A DNA stretch of 64,000 bases, taken from contig NZ_CP195847.1 in NCBI RefSeq assembly GCF_051513965.1, forward strand, positions 248,001-312,000, in the 5' to 3' direction. The stretch comes from Paramicrobacterium sp051513965 (GTDB lineage: Bacteria > Actinomycetota > Actinomycetes > Actinomycetales > Microbacteriaceae). The notes beneath the pieces are model-generated. The model worked only from the letters and a program-made list of their open reading frames with translations. It did not search any database and was not told the DNA's origin. The position numbers and the translations under genes are program-made. Of the stretch, positions 52,682-61,778 are shown piece after piece (positions within the stretch are counted from its first letter, which is position 1; each line of letters starts with the position of its first letter).

Positions 52682-52746
52682 CGCGCTACAGAAAAGGGCT
52701 TGCGCTACAGGAATTCCTGTAGCGCAAGCCCGAACAAATAGCGCGG
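52682..52746. repeat. dispersed palindromic element, copy D
   Basis: The core GGGCTTGCGCTACAGGAA (52696-52713) and its exact complement (52714-52731) form a 36-base palindrome without a loop, centred on an EcoRI site. The right outer arm CGAACAAATAGCGCGG is intact but the left outer arm is replaced by CGCGCTACAGAAAA, as if a second half-unit recombined into it. It lies between the convergent ends of the methyltransferase and amino-acid dehydrogenase genes. Confidence 0.85.
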
Positions 52747-52757
52747 TTGGGGAGGGG

Positions 52758-53981
52758 CTAGCGGAGCGGGTCGAACGGCGCGATCGCCGGGTCCGTTCGG
52801 CCCGTCGTGATCCGCTCGGCGAGGAGCTTGCCCGTCGCCGGCCCGAGAACGACGCCCCACATGCCATGGCCGCCGGCCACGTAGACGTTCGGCGCACGCG
52901 TCGCGCCCACGAGCGGCAGCCCGTCCGGAGTGACCGGGCGTGAGCCGACCCATTCGTCGTGCCGGTCGTCGAGATCGATGCCGGTCATCAGCGTGCGCAC
53001 CTGGTTGACGATCGCCTCCACGCGGCGCGGCTGCAGCGGCTCGTCCGGCCCGCGGAACTCCATGGTGCCGGCGATGCGCAGTCGCCCCTCGTAGGGCGTG
53101 CAGGCGATGCGTTGGGTCGGAAGGTAGATGGGATGCTCCGCCGGTTCGTCTGTCTCCACCGTGAACGAGTACCCGCGGCCAGCCTGCACCCGCACAGAGA
53201 CGCCGAGCGGCCGGGCCAGCTTCGGCAGCCACGCACCGGTCGCGATGACGACGGAGTCGGCGGTGAGCACCTCTCCGCTCGCGAGCGTCACCGAGGGGTT
53301 GCCGTCAGAGTTCACGGCCGTGACCTCTTGGTCGAGTCGGAGGTCGCCGCCACGCTCGCGCACCGCGTCAGCGAGCGCGTGGGCGAAGTGCGACGGTTCG
53401 ATGAAGCGCTGCCCCTCGAGCCGGTACGCCACAGCGATCTCGTCGGAGAGCTGCGGTGCTAGCTCACGCGGGTTCTTGAGTCGCGTCAGCTCGGCCTGCT
53501 GGCCGTGCCGCACGACACCTGCGATCTCGTGGAGGAACCCGGCGGAGTCCTTCTCCTCAGCGAACCCGATCACGAACGGACCCTCGCGCGTCCAGGCGTC
53601 GACTCCGCCGTCCGTCAGCTCGTCGAACGACTCAAGCGCGAGCTTGTCGATCGGGGTCAGCCGCTCCATCGCGTGATCCCATGCGCGCTGCGTGCCGTGG
53701 GCGGCGAAGCGCGCGAGAAACGACCACAGTCCGAGGTCGACGCGAATCGGAATGTGCAGCGCGGCATCCGGATCGACAAGCGCTTTCGGACCGTACGTCC
53801 AGATGCTGGGGTCGGCGAGCGGAATGGTCTTGGCTGGTGCAAGCCACCCGGCATTGCCCCAGGACGACCCCGCCGCGACGCCGTCGCGGTCGAGAACCGT
53901 CACCTCCACGCCCTGTTTCTGCAGGTGCCACGCAGTAGCGAGACCCACCATTCCGGCACCGATGACTATGGAACGCGCCAT
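52758..53981 (-). CDS. FAD-dependent D-amino acid dehydrogenase-like oxidoreductase
   Basis: A 407-residue DAO-family flavoprotein related to DadA. N-terminal 'SIVIGAGMVGLATAWHLQKQGVEVTVLDRD' is the FAD-binding Rossmann motif; 'GSSWGNAGWLAPAKTIPLADP' and the C-terminal 'GLPLVGATRAPNVYVAGGHGMWGVVLGPATGKLLAE' are DadA-like. It likely oxidatively deaminates D-amino acids (or glycine/proline-like substrates), passing electrons to the membrane chain. ATG 53981 has AGGAGGAG seven bases upstream; the GTG before it is the alternative. Confidence 0.83.
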   Translation of the reverse strand: MARSIVIGAGMVGLATAWHLQKQGVEVTVLDRDGVAAGSSWGNAGWLAPAKTIPLADPSIWTYGPKALVDPDAALHIPIRVDLGLWSFLARFAAHGTQRAWDHAMERLTPIDKLALESFDELTDGGVDAWTREGPFVIGFAEEKDSAGFLHEIAGVVRHGQQAELTRLKNPRELAPQLSDEIAVAYRLEGQRFIEPSHFAHALADAVRERGGDLRLDQEVTAVNSDGNPSVTLASGEVLTADSVVIATGAWLPKLARPLGVSVRVQAGRGYSFTVETDEPAEHPIYLPTQRIACTPYEGRLRIAGTMEFRGPDEPLQPRRVEAIVNQVRTLMTGIDLDDRHDEWVGSRPVTPDGLPLVGATRAPNVYVAGGHGMWGVVLGPATGKLLAERITTGRTDPAIAPFDPLR

Positions 53982-54074
53982 CACGCTCTCCTCCTATCAC
54001 TTCCCTTATGGGGCTTGTGCTTCTTTTTTCCTTGTGAGGTTTCTAAAGGGTTTCGCCGTGCCTGTTCGCGCGGA

Positions 54075-54515
54075 TCAGCGCAGCCCAGCGAGGGAGTCCT
54101 CGAGCGCCACCCACGCGAGCATGGCGCACTTGACCCGGGCGATGTAGCGCGACACGCCCTCCAGCACGGCAGCGTCGCCGAGCGGTTCGTCGTCGTCGAC
54201 GCCCGCGCCCTTCGAGCGCATGAGCTCGCGGAAGAGCGCGATGCGCGCGGGGGCATCAGTCACCGGCATCCCCGCTGCGAGGTCGCTCAGAAGCGACGCC
54301 GACGCCATCGAGATCGAGCAGCCGGCGCCCTCCCACGAGAGCGAGTCGATCGTCTGCCCGTCGGCCGACAGGTGAACCTGCAGGGTGAGCTCGTCACCGC
54401 AGGTCGGGTTCATCTGATGAGAGGATGCCGCAGACCCGTCGCGCAGCCCGAAGCCGTGCTTCTCACGAGCGTGGTCGAGGATGACCTGCTGGTACAGATC
54501 GTCGAGGCTGCTCAT
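54075..54515 (-). CDS. sufU: SUF system sulfur acceptor/scaffold SufU
   Basis: A 146-residue zinc-dependent sulfurtransferase that accepts persulfide from SufS for iron-sulfur cluster assembly. Ligand motifs are 'MNPTCGDELTLQ', 'WEGAGCSISMASASLL' and the C-terminal 'VKCAMLAWVALEDSL'. The ATG overlaps the sufS stop by four bases, so both proteins are made from one coupled message. SufB, SufC and SufD are not within the window. Confidence 0.93.
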   Translation of the reverse strand: MSSLDDLYQQVILDHAREKHGFGLRDGSAASSHQMNPTCGDELTLQVHLSADGQTIDSLSWEGAGCSISMASASLLSDLAAGMPVTDAPARIALFRELMRSKGAGVDDDEPLGDAAVLEGVSRYIARVKCAMLAWVALEDSLAGLR

Positions 54516-55804
54516 GCGGCGGCTCCGAAGAATCGACGCACGTCGGAGAGCGCCTCGAGGAAGGCGTCGACGTCATCGGTCGTGTTGTAGAGGTAGGTGC
54601 TGGCTCGCGTGGATGCCGTCATGCCGAAGCGCCGGTGCAGCGGCTGCGCGCAGTGGTGGCCGACGCGCACCGCGATGCCCCGGTCGTCGAGGTACTGCCC
54701 GACATCGTGCGCGTGAACCCCCTCGAGGTCGAAGGCCGCGAGTCCCGTGCGGGCGGCTGGGTCCTCGGGCCCGAGCAGCCGCACGCCGGCGATCTGCTGC
54801 AGTCCGTGGACGAGGCGCGCGCCGAGCTCGTGTTCGTGAGCGGCGATGCGGTCGAGCCCGACGACACTCAGGTAATCGCACGCGGCGGCGAGGGCGACGG
54901 CCTGCGAGATGCGCTGCGTGCCCGCCTCGAAGCGCTGCGGCGCCGGAAGATACTCAGCGGACTCGAGCGTCACAGTGGTGATCATCGACCCGCCGGTCAG
55001 GAACGGCGGCAGAGCATTCAGCAGCTCGAGGCGACCGTAGAGCGCGCCGATTCCCGTTGGGGCGAGCATCTTGTGCCCTGATAAGACCGCGAAGTCGACG
55101 TCGAGCTCGTGCACGTCCACCGACATGTGCGGCACCGACTGGCAGGCATCCAGCACCACAAGGGCACCGACCGCGTGCGCCAGCGAGACGAGCTCCGCGA
55201 CCGGGGCGATCGCCGCCGTCACGTTCGACACGTGTGAGAACGCGACGATGCGCGTGCGCTCGCCGATCAGACCAGCGGCGACGTCGAGCCGCAGCTGCCC
55301 CTGCTCGTCGACGGGAATCGCCTTCAGCACAGCGCCCGTGCGTGCGGCGAGCTCCTGCCAAGGAATGAGGTTCGCGTGGTGCTCCGCCTCGGTCACGACG
55401 ATCTCGTCGCCCTCGCGTAGCCGGAAACGCTCGGATGCCGCCCCACCACGACCCGCGCTCGCATTGCCGATCGCGTACGCGACGAGGTTCACGGCCTCCG
55501 TCGCGTTGGAGGTCCAGACGATCTCTCCGGCATCCGCACCCACGAATGCGGCGACGCGTTCTCGTGCCTGCTCGAAGATCTCCGTCGCCTCGGCCGCGAG
55601 CGTGTGAGCTCCGCGGTGCACGGCGGCCGTGTGGGTCTCGACGAACGACCGTTCCGCGTCGAGCACAGGCGTGGGTTTGAGGCTCGTCGCACCGGAGTCC
55701 AGGTAGACGAGCGGGCGTTCGTTCACCGTCTGGCCGAGCTCGGCGAAGTCGGTGCGGATGCGGCCCACCACCGCGTCAGAGAGAGAAGCAGCCTGAACAG
55801 TCAC
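54512..55804 (-). CDS. sufS: cysteine desulfurase SufS
   Basis: A 430-residue PLP enzyme (class V fold) that removes sulfur from cysteine for SUF cluster assembly. Substrate motif 'PLVYLDSGATSLKP', PLP-binding Lys in 'AVLSGHKMLAPTGIGALYG', and the catalytic Cys in 'IAVRVGHHCAQPLHRR' are all present, with 'EHHANLIPWQELA'. GTG 55804 is selected; an upstream frame start at 55852 adds Arg-rich residues unlike the family. Forms an operon with sufU. Confidence 0.93.
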   Translation of the reverse strand: MTVQAASLSDAVVGRIRTDFAELGQTVNERPLVYLDSGATSLKPTPVLDAERSFVETHTAAVHRGAHTLAAEATEIFEQARERVAAFVGADAGEIVWTSNATEAVNLVAYAIGNASAGRGGAASERFRLREGDEIVVTEAEHHANLIPWQELAARTGAVLKAIPVDEQGQLRLDVAAGLIGERTRIVAFSHVSNVTAAIAPVAELVSLAHAVGALVVLDACQSVPHMSVDVHELDVDFAVLSGHKMLAPTGIGALYGRLELLNALPPFLTGGSMITTVTLESAEYLPAPQRFEAGTQRISQAVALAAACDYLSVVGLDRIAAHEHELGARLVHGLQQIAGVRLLGPEDPAARTGLAAFDLEGVHAHDVGQYLDDRGIAVRVGHHCAQPLHRRFGMTASTRASTYLYNTTDDVDAFLEALSDVRRFFGAAA

Positions 55805-55848
55805 GCTTCCATTGTCCCGCGTCGGACGTCGCCGTGGGGCAGATGACG

Positions 55849-56889
55849 TCATGAAGTGCGCGGCGCCGTCGACTCCCTGACGACCAGCTCGAGAGGCATC
55901 ATGCTCGCGTGCGGAACGGTCTCGTCCCCGTCGATGAGCCGTACGAGCGTCTCGGCCATCGCCATCCCCATCTCTTCAGGCGACTGGTTGACCGTGGTGA
56001 GGGGTGGGGATGCCGTCGCCGCATAGCGGTCGTTGTCGAAGCCGACCACCGAGACATCGTCCGGAACTCGCAGCCCGGCGGTCCGCAGCGCCGAGTACGC
56101 ACCGACTGCCATCTGGTCGTTCGCGGCGAACACCGCGTCGACGGGCTCGTCGAGCGCGATGAGCCGGCGCATGCACTCGGCACCGGATGCCGGGGAGAAG
56201 TCGCCGTTCACCACGAGGGAGTCGTCGAGACCGGCATCCGCCATCGCCCTGCGCCACCCAGCGAGCCGGTCATGACCGCCCGGCATGTCCGTGCGCCCGG
56301 CGATCGTGGCGATCCGTCGATGCCCGAGATCGATGAGGTGCTGGGTGGCGAGTCTGGCGCCCTCGACGTTGTCGACGTCGACGTAGTACCCCTCGCCCTC
56401 CTCCGCGATGAGGGGCCGGCCGGCGAACACCATCGGAATCGAGGCGCCGAGCTGGGTGTACGAGAGGTCGCTCACGTGGTGCGACACAATGAGCGCTCCG
56501 TCGACGTTGCCGCCGCGGAGGTAGCGACGCGTCTTCGACGAGGAGGTCTCGGTCTCCATCAGCAGACTCAGCGTGTACTCGGTGTCGGCGAGGTGAAGGG
56601 CGACGCCCTGCACGATCGACGCGAAGAACGGGTCGTCGAAGACCTTCGAGGCTGTCTCCGGCACGATCACCGCGATCGCCTGAGTGCGGCGGCTCGCGAG
56701 CGACCGCGCGACGCGGTTCGGAACGTAGCCGAGCTCATCGATCGCGGCGTTCACGAGGGCGACGACCTCGTCGGTCACCTTGGGGGAGTTGTTGACGACC
56801 CGCGAGACGGTCGCTCGCGAGACCCCCGCGCGTGCGGCGACGGCCTCGAGGGTGGGCGCGCCCGAGCTCTTCACAGTGCGTTCCGGCAT
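55849..56889 (-). CDS. LacI family regulator of the beta-glucoside genes (CebR-like)
   Basis: A 346-residue repressor. The helix-turn-helix 'TLEAVAARAGVSRATVSRVVNNSPKVTDEV' is near residues 13-42, then hinge 'ARSLASRRTQAIA' and the PBP-like sensor (about 60-340; 'GFDNDRYAATASPPLTTVNQS'). ATG 56889 has GGGAGGG. It follows the GH1 gene in an order (SBP, two permeases, beta-glucosidase, LacI) matching the streptomycete cebEFG-bglC-cebR set, and the promoter of that operon carries two copies of TGAGAGCGCTCTCA, close to the CebR box TGGGAGCGCTCCCA. Confidence 0.85.
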   Translation of the reverse strand: MPERTVKSSGAPTLEAVAARAGVSRATVSRVVNNSPKVTDEVVALVNAAIDELGYVPNRVARSLASRRTQAIAVIVPETASKVFDDPFFASIVQGVALHLADTEYTLSLLMETETSSSKTRRYLRGGNVDGALIVSHHVSDLSYTQLGASIPMVFAGRPLIAEEGEGYYVDVDNVEGARLATQHLIDLGHRRIATIAGRTDMPGGHDRLAGWRRAMADAGLDDSLVVNGDFSPASGAECMRRLIALDEPVDAVFAANDQMAVGAYSALRTAGLRVPDDVSVVGFDNDRYAATASPPLTTVNQSPEEMGMAMAETLVRLIDGDETVPHASMMPLELVVRESTAPRTS

Positions 56890-56919
56890 CGCGCCCTCCC
56901 TCGTGTCGTTGTCACCACC

Positions 56920-58341
56920 TTAATGGGAGGATGCCGCGGTGCTTCCGCTCTGCGAGCGCGCCGCCTCGGCGATTGTCGCGTACTCCAGTCCGGAGTCCTT
57001 GATGGTGCGCTCGAGCGTGTCGTAGTCGACCCGCACGATGCCGAATCGCTTGCCGTAGCCCCACGACCACTCGAAGTTGTCGAGCAGCGACCACACGAAG
57101 TAGCCGCGTACATCGGCGCCGTCCGCGATCGCGTCAGACACCGCCTGGATGTGGTCGCGGATGTACGCGGTCCGCTCCGGGTCGTGCACGGCGCCGTCGG
57201 GGGAGACGACGTCGTCGTACGCGGCGCCGTTCTCGGTGACGTAGAGCGGCGGCAGCGTCGGGTATTCGCGGCCCAGTCGCGTGAGCAGCATCCTCAGCCC
57301 TGACGGGTTGACCTCCCAGTCCATCGCCGTTCGCGGCAGACCCCGCGACGGGAAGGAGAGGTACTCGCTGCCGACCCACGGCGAGGCGACGGGGCGATCG
57401 GTTCCGCCGCCGTGGCCGTCTGCTCCGTCGTCCGGGTGCCCGGAGATCTGGTCGTCGTGGTAGTGGTTGACGCCGAGGAAGTCGATCGGCGTTCCGATGA
57501 TCTCCATGTCTCCGGGTTCGATGCGCTCACGGAGCCCGAACGGTGTGAGGTCCTCGAGAGTGTCCTCCGCATAGGCGCCGGTCACGATCGGCTCGAGGAA
57601 GACGCGGTTCTGCAGCACGTCGAAGCGGCGCGCCGCCTCGACGTCGACCGGGTCCTCCGGGTCGCGTGGAATCGCGTTCGAGAGGTTCAGCGTGATCCCG
57701 ATGTTCTCGGCGCCCAGCTCACGGAGGCGACGAACGGCGAGCCCGTGCGCGAGGTGCTGGTGGTGAATCGCCGCAATCGCGGCATCCGGTTCCTGCCTGC
57801 CCGGCGCATGCACGCCGGACGCATACCCGAGAAGCGACGAGCAGAACGGCTCGTTGAACGTCGTCCAGTGCGTCACCCGATCGCCGAGCGCCTCGTACAT
57901 CACCTCCGCGTAGCGGACGAAGCGTTCTGCGGTCGCACGGTTCGCCCAGCCACCGGTCTCCTCCACCGCCTGCGGGAGATCCCAGTGGTAGAGCGTGAGC
58001 CAGGGCAGGATGCCGTGCTCAAGCAGCTCGTCGACAAGACGGCTGTAGAAGTCGAGTCCCTTCTGATTGACCGGTCCGTCGTCAGGCAGCACACGCGCCC
58101 AGCTCGTGGAGAACCGGTAGGAGTCGAGACCGAGCCGCGACATGATCGCGACGTCCCCCTGGTAACGGTGGTAGTGGTCGACGGCGGTTTCGAGGTCATC
58201 GCCGCGCGCGACTGCTCCGGGAACGCGAGCGAAGGCATCCCAGATCGAATCGCGCTTGCCGTCTTCGTGGCCGGCGCCTTCGACTTGGGCGGCGGCGGTC
58301 GCCGACCCCCAGATGAACGACGGCGGGAACGAGAGTGTCAT
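56920..58341 (-). CDS. GH1 beta-glucosidase
   Basis: A 473-residue cytoplasmic family 1 glycosidase. N-terminal 'FIWGSATAAAQVEGA' is the GH1 signature, the acid/base Glu 164 is in 'TTFNEPF' and the nucleophile Glu 370 is in 'PLYVTENGAAYDD'; substrate-binding 'YHWDLPQAVEE' and 'EWSWGYGKRFG'-type residues (here FEWSWGYGKRFGIV) are intact. No signal peptide, so it hydrolyses imported cellobiose-like or other beta-glucosides. Its ATG overlaps the permease stop by one base. Confidence 0.93.
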   Translation of the reverse strand: MTLSFPPSFIWGSATAAAQVEGAGHEDGKRDSIWDAFARVPGAVARGDDLETAVDHYHRYQGDVAIMSRLGLDSYRFSTSWARVLPDDGPVNQKGLDFYSRLVDELLEHGILPWLTLYHWDLPQAVEETGGWANRATAERFVRYAEVMYEALGDRVTHWTTFNEPFCSSLLGYASGVHAPGRQEPDAAIAAIHHQHLAHGLAVRRLRELGAENIGITLNLSNAIPRDPEDPVDVEAARRFDVLQNRVFLEPIVTGAYAEDTLEDLTPFGLRERIEPGDMEIIGTPIDFLGVNHYHDDQISGHPDDGADGHGGGTDRPVASPWVGSEYLSFPSRGLPRTAMDWEVNPSGLRMLLTRLGREYPTLPPLYVTENGAAYDDVVSPDGAVHDPERTAYIRDHIQAVSDAIADGADVRGYFVWSLLDNFEWSWGYGKRFGIVRVDYDTLERTIKDSGLEYATIAEAARSQSGSTAASSH

Positions 58342-59225
58342 CAGCCCTTCACAGCTCCTTGCATGATTCCGGAAATGAGTTGCTTACCCGCGATGATGAA
58401 CAGGATCAACAGCGGAATGGTTGAGAGTATCGCACCCGCGAGCACGATCGAGTAGTCCACGTAGTGCGCCGACTGCAGCTGGCTGAGTGCCGTCTGCAGC
58501 GTCGGGTTGGTCGAATCGAGCACCAGGAGCGGCCAGAGGAAGTCCGTCCAGGCGGTCATGAACGTGAACAGGGCGAGAATCGCCATCGCCGGGCGCGCCG
58601 CCGGCACCGCCACGTGGAAGAAGGTGCGGATCATGTTCGCGCCGTCGACCCGGGCCGCCTCGATCAGCTCGTCGGGAATGACATCGACGAGGTACTGCCG
58701 CATGAAGAACACCCCGAACGCCGTCACGAGGAGCGGAATGATGACCGCCCCGATGTGACCCGTCCACCCCCACGTGCGCATGAGCATGAACAGCGGGATG
58801 ATGCCGAGCTGGGTCGGAACGGCGAGCGTCGCGACGACGAACACCATGAGACCGTTGCGCCCGCGGAAGCGGAGTTTCGCGAACGCGTAGCCCGCGAGAG
58901 TCGAGAACGTCACGACCGAGATCGTCACCACCGTCGAGATGATGAGACTGTTGCCGAGCGCCTTCCAGAACGGAATGGACTCGAGCACCGTCTGCACGTT
59001 GATCCAGAACCGGCCGCCCGGAAGAAGCGGCGGCCAGTCGAGACCGAAGTCGGAGTTGCTGCGGGTCGACATGATGAACGACCACCAGAGCGGGTACGCC
59101 GAGCAGACGAGGAACACCGTGAGGAGCCCGTAGGTGAGGAACCCCGGTCGGCGATCGATGCCGTAGAAGCGGCGGCGGCCGCCGGCATCCGTACTCTGTC
59201 TCTTAGAGCGAAGTGCGACGCTCAT
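58341..59225 (-). CDS. carbohydrate ABC transporter permease (MalG type)
   Basis: A 294-residue permease with six helices and the EAA coupling loop 'DELIEAARVDGANMIRTFFHVAVPAARPAM'. ATG 59225 overlaps the other permease stop by four bases. Together with the MalF-type partner it makes the membrane channel for the sugar bound by the lipoprotein at 60315. It resembles CebG in order and position. Confidence 0.9.
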   Translation of the reverse strand: MSVALRSKRQSTDAGGRRRFYGIDRRPGFLTYGLLTVFLVCSAYPLWWSFIMSTRSNSDFGLDWPPLLPGGRFWINVQTVLESIPFWKALGNSLIISTVVTISVVTFSTLAGYAFAKLRFRGRNGLMVFVVATLAVPTQLGIIPLFMLMRTWGWTGHIGAVIIPLLVTAFGVFFMRQYLVDVIPDELIEAARVDGANMIRTFFHVAVPAARPAMAILALFTFMTAWTDFLWPLLVLDSTNPTLQTALSQLQSAHYVDYSIVLAGAILSTIPLLILFIIAGKQLISGIMQGAVKG

Positions 59226-60262
59226 CGCGTGACCTCCCGTGCGTTCCGGGCCGCGACACGCCGCTTGCGTCGTGTCGACGCGACCTTGGTCTCGGCCGTC
59301 GCGATCGTCTTCGACAGCATGAAGTTGATGACACCGAACGCGACGATGATGAGGAACAGCACCCACGCGATAGCGGATGCCTCACCGAAGTTCTGGCGGA
59401 AGAACGCCATCTCCCAGAGGTAGAGCACCGTGGTCTGGAACTGGCGTTGAGCGCCGCCCGCTGTAGCGGCATCGAACATGCGGGGCTCGACGAAGATCTG
59501 CAGGCCGCCGATCGTCGCCGTGATGATCACGAAGACCATCGTGGGGCGGATGCTCGGCAACGTGATGCTGAAGAAGCGGCGCAGCATGCCCGCGCCGTCC
59601 AGCGACGCCGACTCGTGCACATCGCGCGGCACCGACTGCATCGCGGCGAGGAGGATCAGCGCGTTGTAGCCCGTCCAGCGCCAGTTGACCATCGTCGCGA
59701 TCGCGATGTGGCTGGCGAACGTGTCGGTCTTCCATCCGATCGCGTCGAGCCCGATGTTCTGCAGCACGTTGTTGATGAGCCCGTAGTCTTCACTGAACAT
59801 GTTCGAGAAGATGAGCGCGACAGCCGCGGGCGTGACAACGTAGGGGAGCAGAACGCTCATGCGCCAGAACGTCTTCGCACGGATGTTCTGGTCGAGCACG
59901 GCCGCAATGAAGGTCGCCGCGACGAGCTGCGGAATGGCGGACAGAATGAAGATGCTGAACGTGTTGAACAGCGAGTTCCAGAAGTACTCGTCCTGAAGAA
60001 CAGAGGCGAAGTTGCCGATGCCGACGAAGTCGCCCTGACCCTTCAGGAGATCCCAGTCGTACAGCGAGACGACGAACGTATAGATGAGAGGGAAGAGCCC
60101 GACGAGGCCGAAGAGGATGAAGAACGGTGCGACGTAGGCATACGGGGATGCCTTGACGTCGACGCGGCTGAGCCAGTGCCGGCGCCGTTCGGCGCGGCTC
60201 GGCTCATGCGCGCGCGTGGTGCGCGGCGGGGTGGAGGTGCCCCTGCTGAGTGTCGCAGTCAT
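59222..60262 (-). CDS. sugar ABC transporter permease (MalF type)
   Basis: A 346-residue permease with about six helices, long hydrophilic N-terminus (about 1-38) and the EAA loop 'DVHESASLDGAGMLRRFFSITLPSIRP'. It is the CebF-like member of the operon, transcribed right to left between the binding-protein gene (52-base gap) and the MalG-type gene. No ATPase gene is present in the window; a shared MsiK-type ATPase elsewhere is expected from the ceb/mal systems of actinobacteria. Confidence 0.9.
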   Translation of the reverse strand: MTATLSRGTSTPPRTTRAHEPSRAERRRHWLSRVDVKASPYAYVAPFFILFGLVGLFPLIYTFVVSLYDWDLLKGQGDFVGIGNFASVLQDEYFWNSLFNTFSIFILSAIPQLVAATFIAAVLDQNIRAKTFWRMSVLLPYVVTPAAVALIFSNMFSEDYGLINNVLQNIGLDAIGWKTDTFASHIAIATMVNWRWTGYNALILLAAMQSVPRDVHESASLDGAGMLRRFFSITLPSIRPTMVFVIITATIGGLQIFVEPRMFDAATAGGAQRQFQTTVLYLWEMAFFRQNFGEASAIAWVLFLIIVAFGVINFMLSKTIATAETKVASTRRKRRVAARNAREVTR

Positions 60263-60314
60263 GAAGTGCCCAATCGTGCGGGCTCCCGGCGCGCGGCCGG
60301 GAGCCCGCTGATCA

Positions 60315-61631
60315 TCAGTTGTCGACGACGAGTTCCTGCAGAAGGTCGAGCGCCTTCTGCCAGGCGTCGTCTGCGGTCGCCTTCTGCTGATCGAGAAGGT
60401 CGAGCGCGGGTCCGAAGACGTTCTCCTGGATGACCGAGTCGTCCGGTCCCTTGAACTGCGCCTTCACGCCTTTGGCGCGCTCAGCGAGGATCGCACCGGT
60501 TGGAGCGTCGTTGAACAGCTCGTTCGGGGTGGCCTCCTCGGCGAGCGTCTTCTCGGCCTCGATCGTGCTCGGGAAGTTGCCGGCGGCCTGCGACTGCTTG
60601 ACCTGCTGCTCGGGAGCGGTCAGCCACGCGGCGAGCTTCGCGGCTTCCTTCTGGTGTTCGGAAGTGGTGGGGATGGAGAGGAACGAGCCGCCCCAGTTCA
60701 CCGGCCCGCCCGGGAAGACATCGGCGAAGTCCCAGCCGGTGCTGGCGTCGCCGCCGCCGGCCTCAAGCTGCCCCTTGATCGTGCCGAGCATCCAACCGGG
60801 GCACACGAACGTCGCGAAGGAGCCGTCGACGAAGGCCTTGCCGCCGCCCCAGTCCCATTCCTTTTGTGCCGCGGACTGCCCATTCAGCGTGGCCTCGGCC
60901 AGCTGGTCGAAGCGCGCTCGAAGCTCGGAGTTGCCCTCGACGTTGAGGTCGCCGTCAGAGGTGTAGTACCCCTCGTCGAGCTGGTTCACCATCGAGTTCC
61001 AGACGAAACCGGAGTGGTCGTACCAGGCCTTGCCGGTCTTCTCGGTGTATTCCGCACCGAGCTTGAAGTACGTGTCCCAGGTCGCGTCATCGCCGCCGAA
61101 CAGCTCGGCGACGGCATCCCGGTCACTGGGCAGGCCGGCCGCCTCGAACAGCTTGCCGTTGTAGCAGAGCCCCGTCGGACCGATGTCGGTGCCGTAGCCG
61201 ATGACGCGCCCGTCGGGGTCGGTGCCCTGCTCGAACTTCCAGTCGAGCCAGCGGTCTCTGATGTCCTGAGCGCCGAAGTCGTTGAGGTCGACGAACTGGT
61301 CGGAGACCTCCATGATCGCGCCGAGCCAGCCCTCCTCGATTGCGACGATATCGCTCAGGCCGGAGCCGGCGGCGAGCTTCGTGAACGCGTCGGTGCGAGC
61401 GTTTCCGCCGGTGTCGATGTTGGTCGCCTTGATGGTGATGTTCGGGTTCAGCTTCTCGTACTCCTTGTAGAGGTCGTCGTAGCCGAAGGTTCCGAACGTG
61501 GTGATGGTCAGCGTGGTCTTGCCGTCGTCCGAGGCCGAGCCGCTGTCTGCCGAGCAGCCAGCGGCCAGGAGGGCGATTGCGGCCGCGCCCGCGACGGAGG
61601 CGATCGCCTTCGTGCGTCGTGCGTGTTTCAC
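60315..61631 (-). CDS. sugar ABC transporter substrate-binding lipoprotein (family 1)
   Basis: A 438-residue solute-binding lipoprotein with signal 'ASVAGAAAIALLAAGC' (lipobox Cys about 26) and the extracellular binding-protein family 1 fold; 'LTITTFGTFGYDDLYKEYEKLNPNITIKATNI' is the N-terminal lobe. CebE-like by position. GTG 61631 was chosen because AAAGGAG ends five bases upstream; GTG 61637 and longer frames are alternatives. Expression is probably controlled by the double operator at 61668-61705. Confidence 0.88.
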   Translation of the reverse strand: MKHARRTKAIASVAGAAAIALLAAGCSADSGSASDDGKTTLTITTFGTFGYDDLYKEYEKLNPNITIKATNIDTGGNARTDAFTKLAAGSGLSDIVAIEEGWLGAIMEVSDQFVDLNDFGAQDIRDRWLDWKFEQGTDPDGRVIGYGTDIGPTGLCYNGKLFEAAGLPSDRDAVAELFGGDDATWDTYFKLGAEYTEKTGKAWYDHSGFVWNSMVNQLDEGYYTSDGDLNVEGNSELRARFDQLAEATLNGQSAAQKEWDWGGGKAFVDGSFATFVCPGWMLGTIKGQLEAGGGDASTGWDFADVFPGGPVNWGGSFLSIPTTSEHQKEAAKLAAWLTAPEQQVKQSQAAGNFPSTIEAEKTLAEEATPNELFNDAPTGAILAERAKGVKAQFKGPDDSVIQENVFGPALDLLDQQKATADDAWQKALDLLQELVVDN

Positions 61632-61667
61632 GGTCACTCCTTTGTGGATTCTTGGTGGGGGCGAACG

Positions 61668-61705
61668 TGAGAGCGCTCTCATTATAGATCGTGAGAGCGC
61701 TCTCA
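61668..61705. promoter_or_regulatory. double CebR-like operator flanking a TATAAT
   Basis: The perfect 14-bp palindrome TGAGAGCGCTCTCA occurs at 61668-61681 and 61692-61705, 24 bases apart (just over two helix turns). Between them the minus strand reads TATAAT (61681-61686), placing the -10 of the binding-protein promoter in the middle. The consensus differs from the streptomycete CebR box at two symmetrical positions. Probably bound by the LacI protein at 55849. Confidence 0.82.
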
Positions 61706-61778
61706 CGATTTGTGGAAATGAGCATAACCGGCTCTCGCGGCGTTTGTCAATGAGCAATGTTCACCTCCCTCCTCCCCG

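Noticed and set aside
53505..54590. 361-codon frame opposite dadA-like and sufU genes
   Set aside because: It crosses two real genes and their spacer on the other strand, without start signal or recognised domain.
55909..57303. 464-codon frame opposite the LacI and GH1 genes
   Set aside because: Antisense artefact of high GC; Arg/His-rich without structure.
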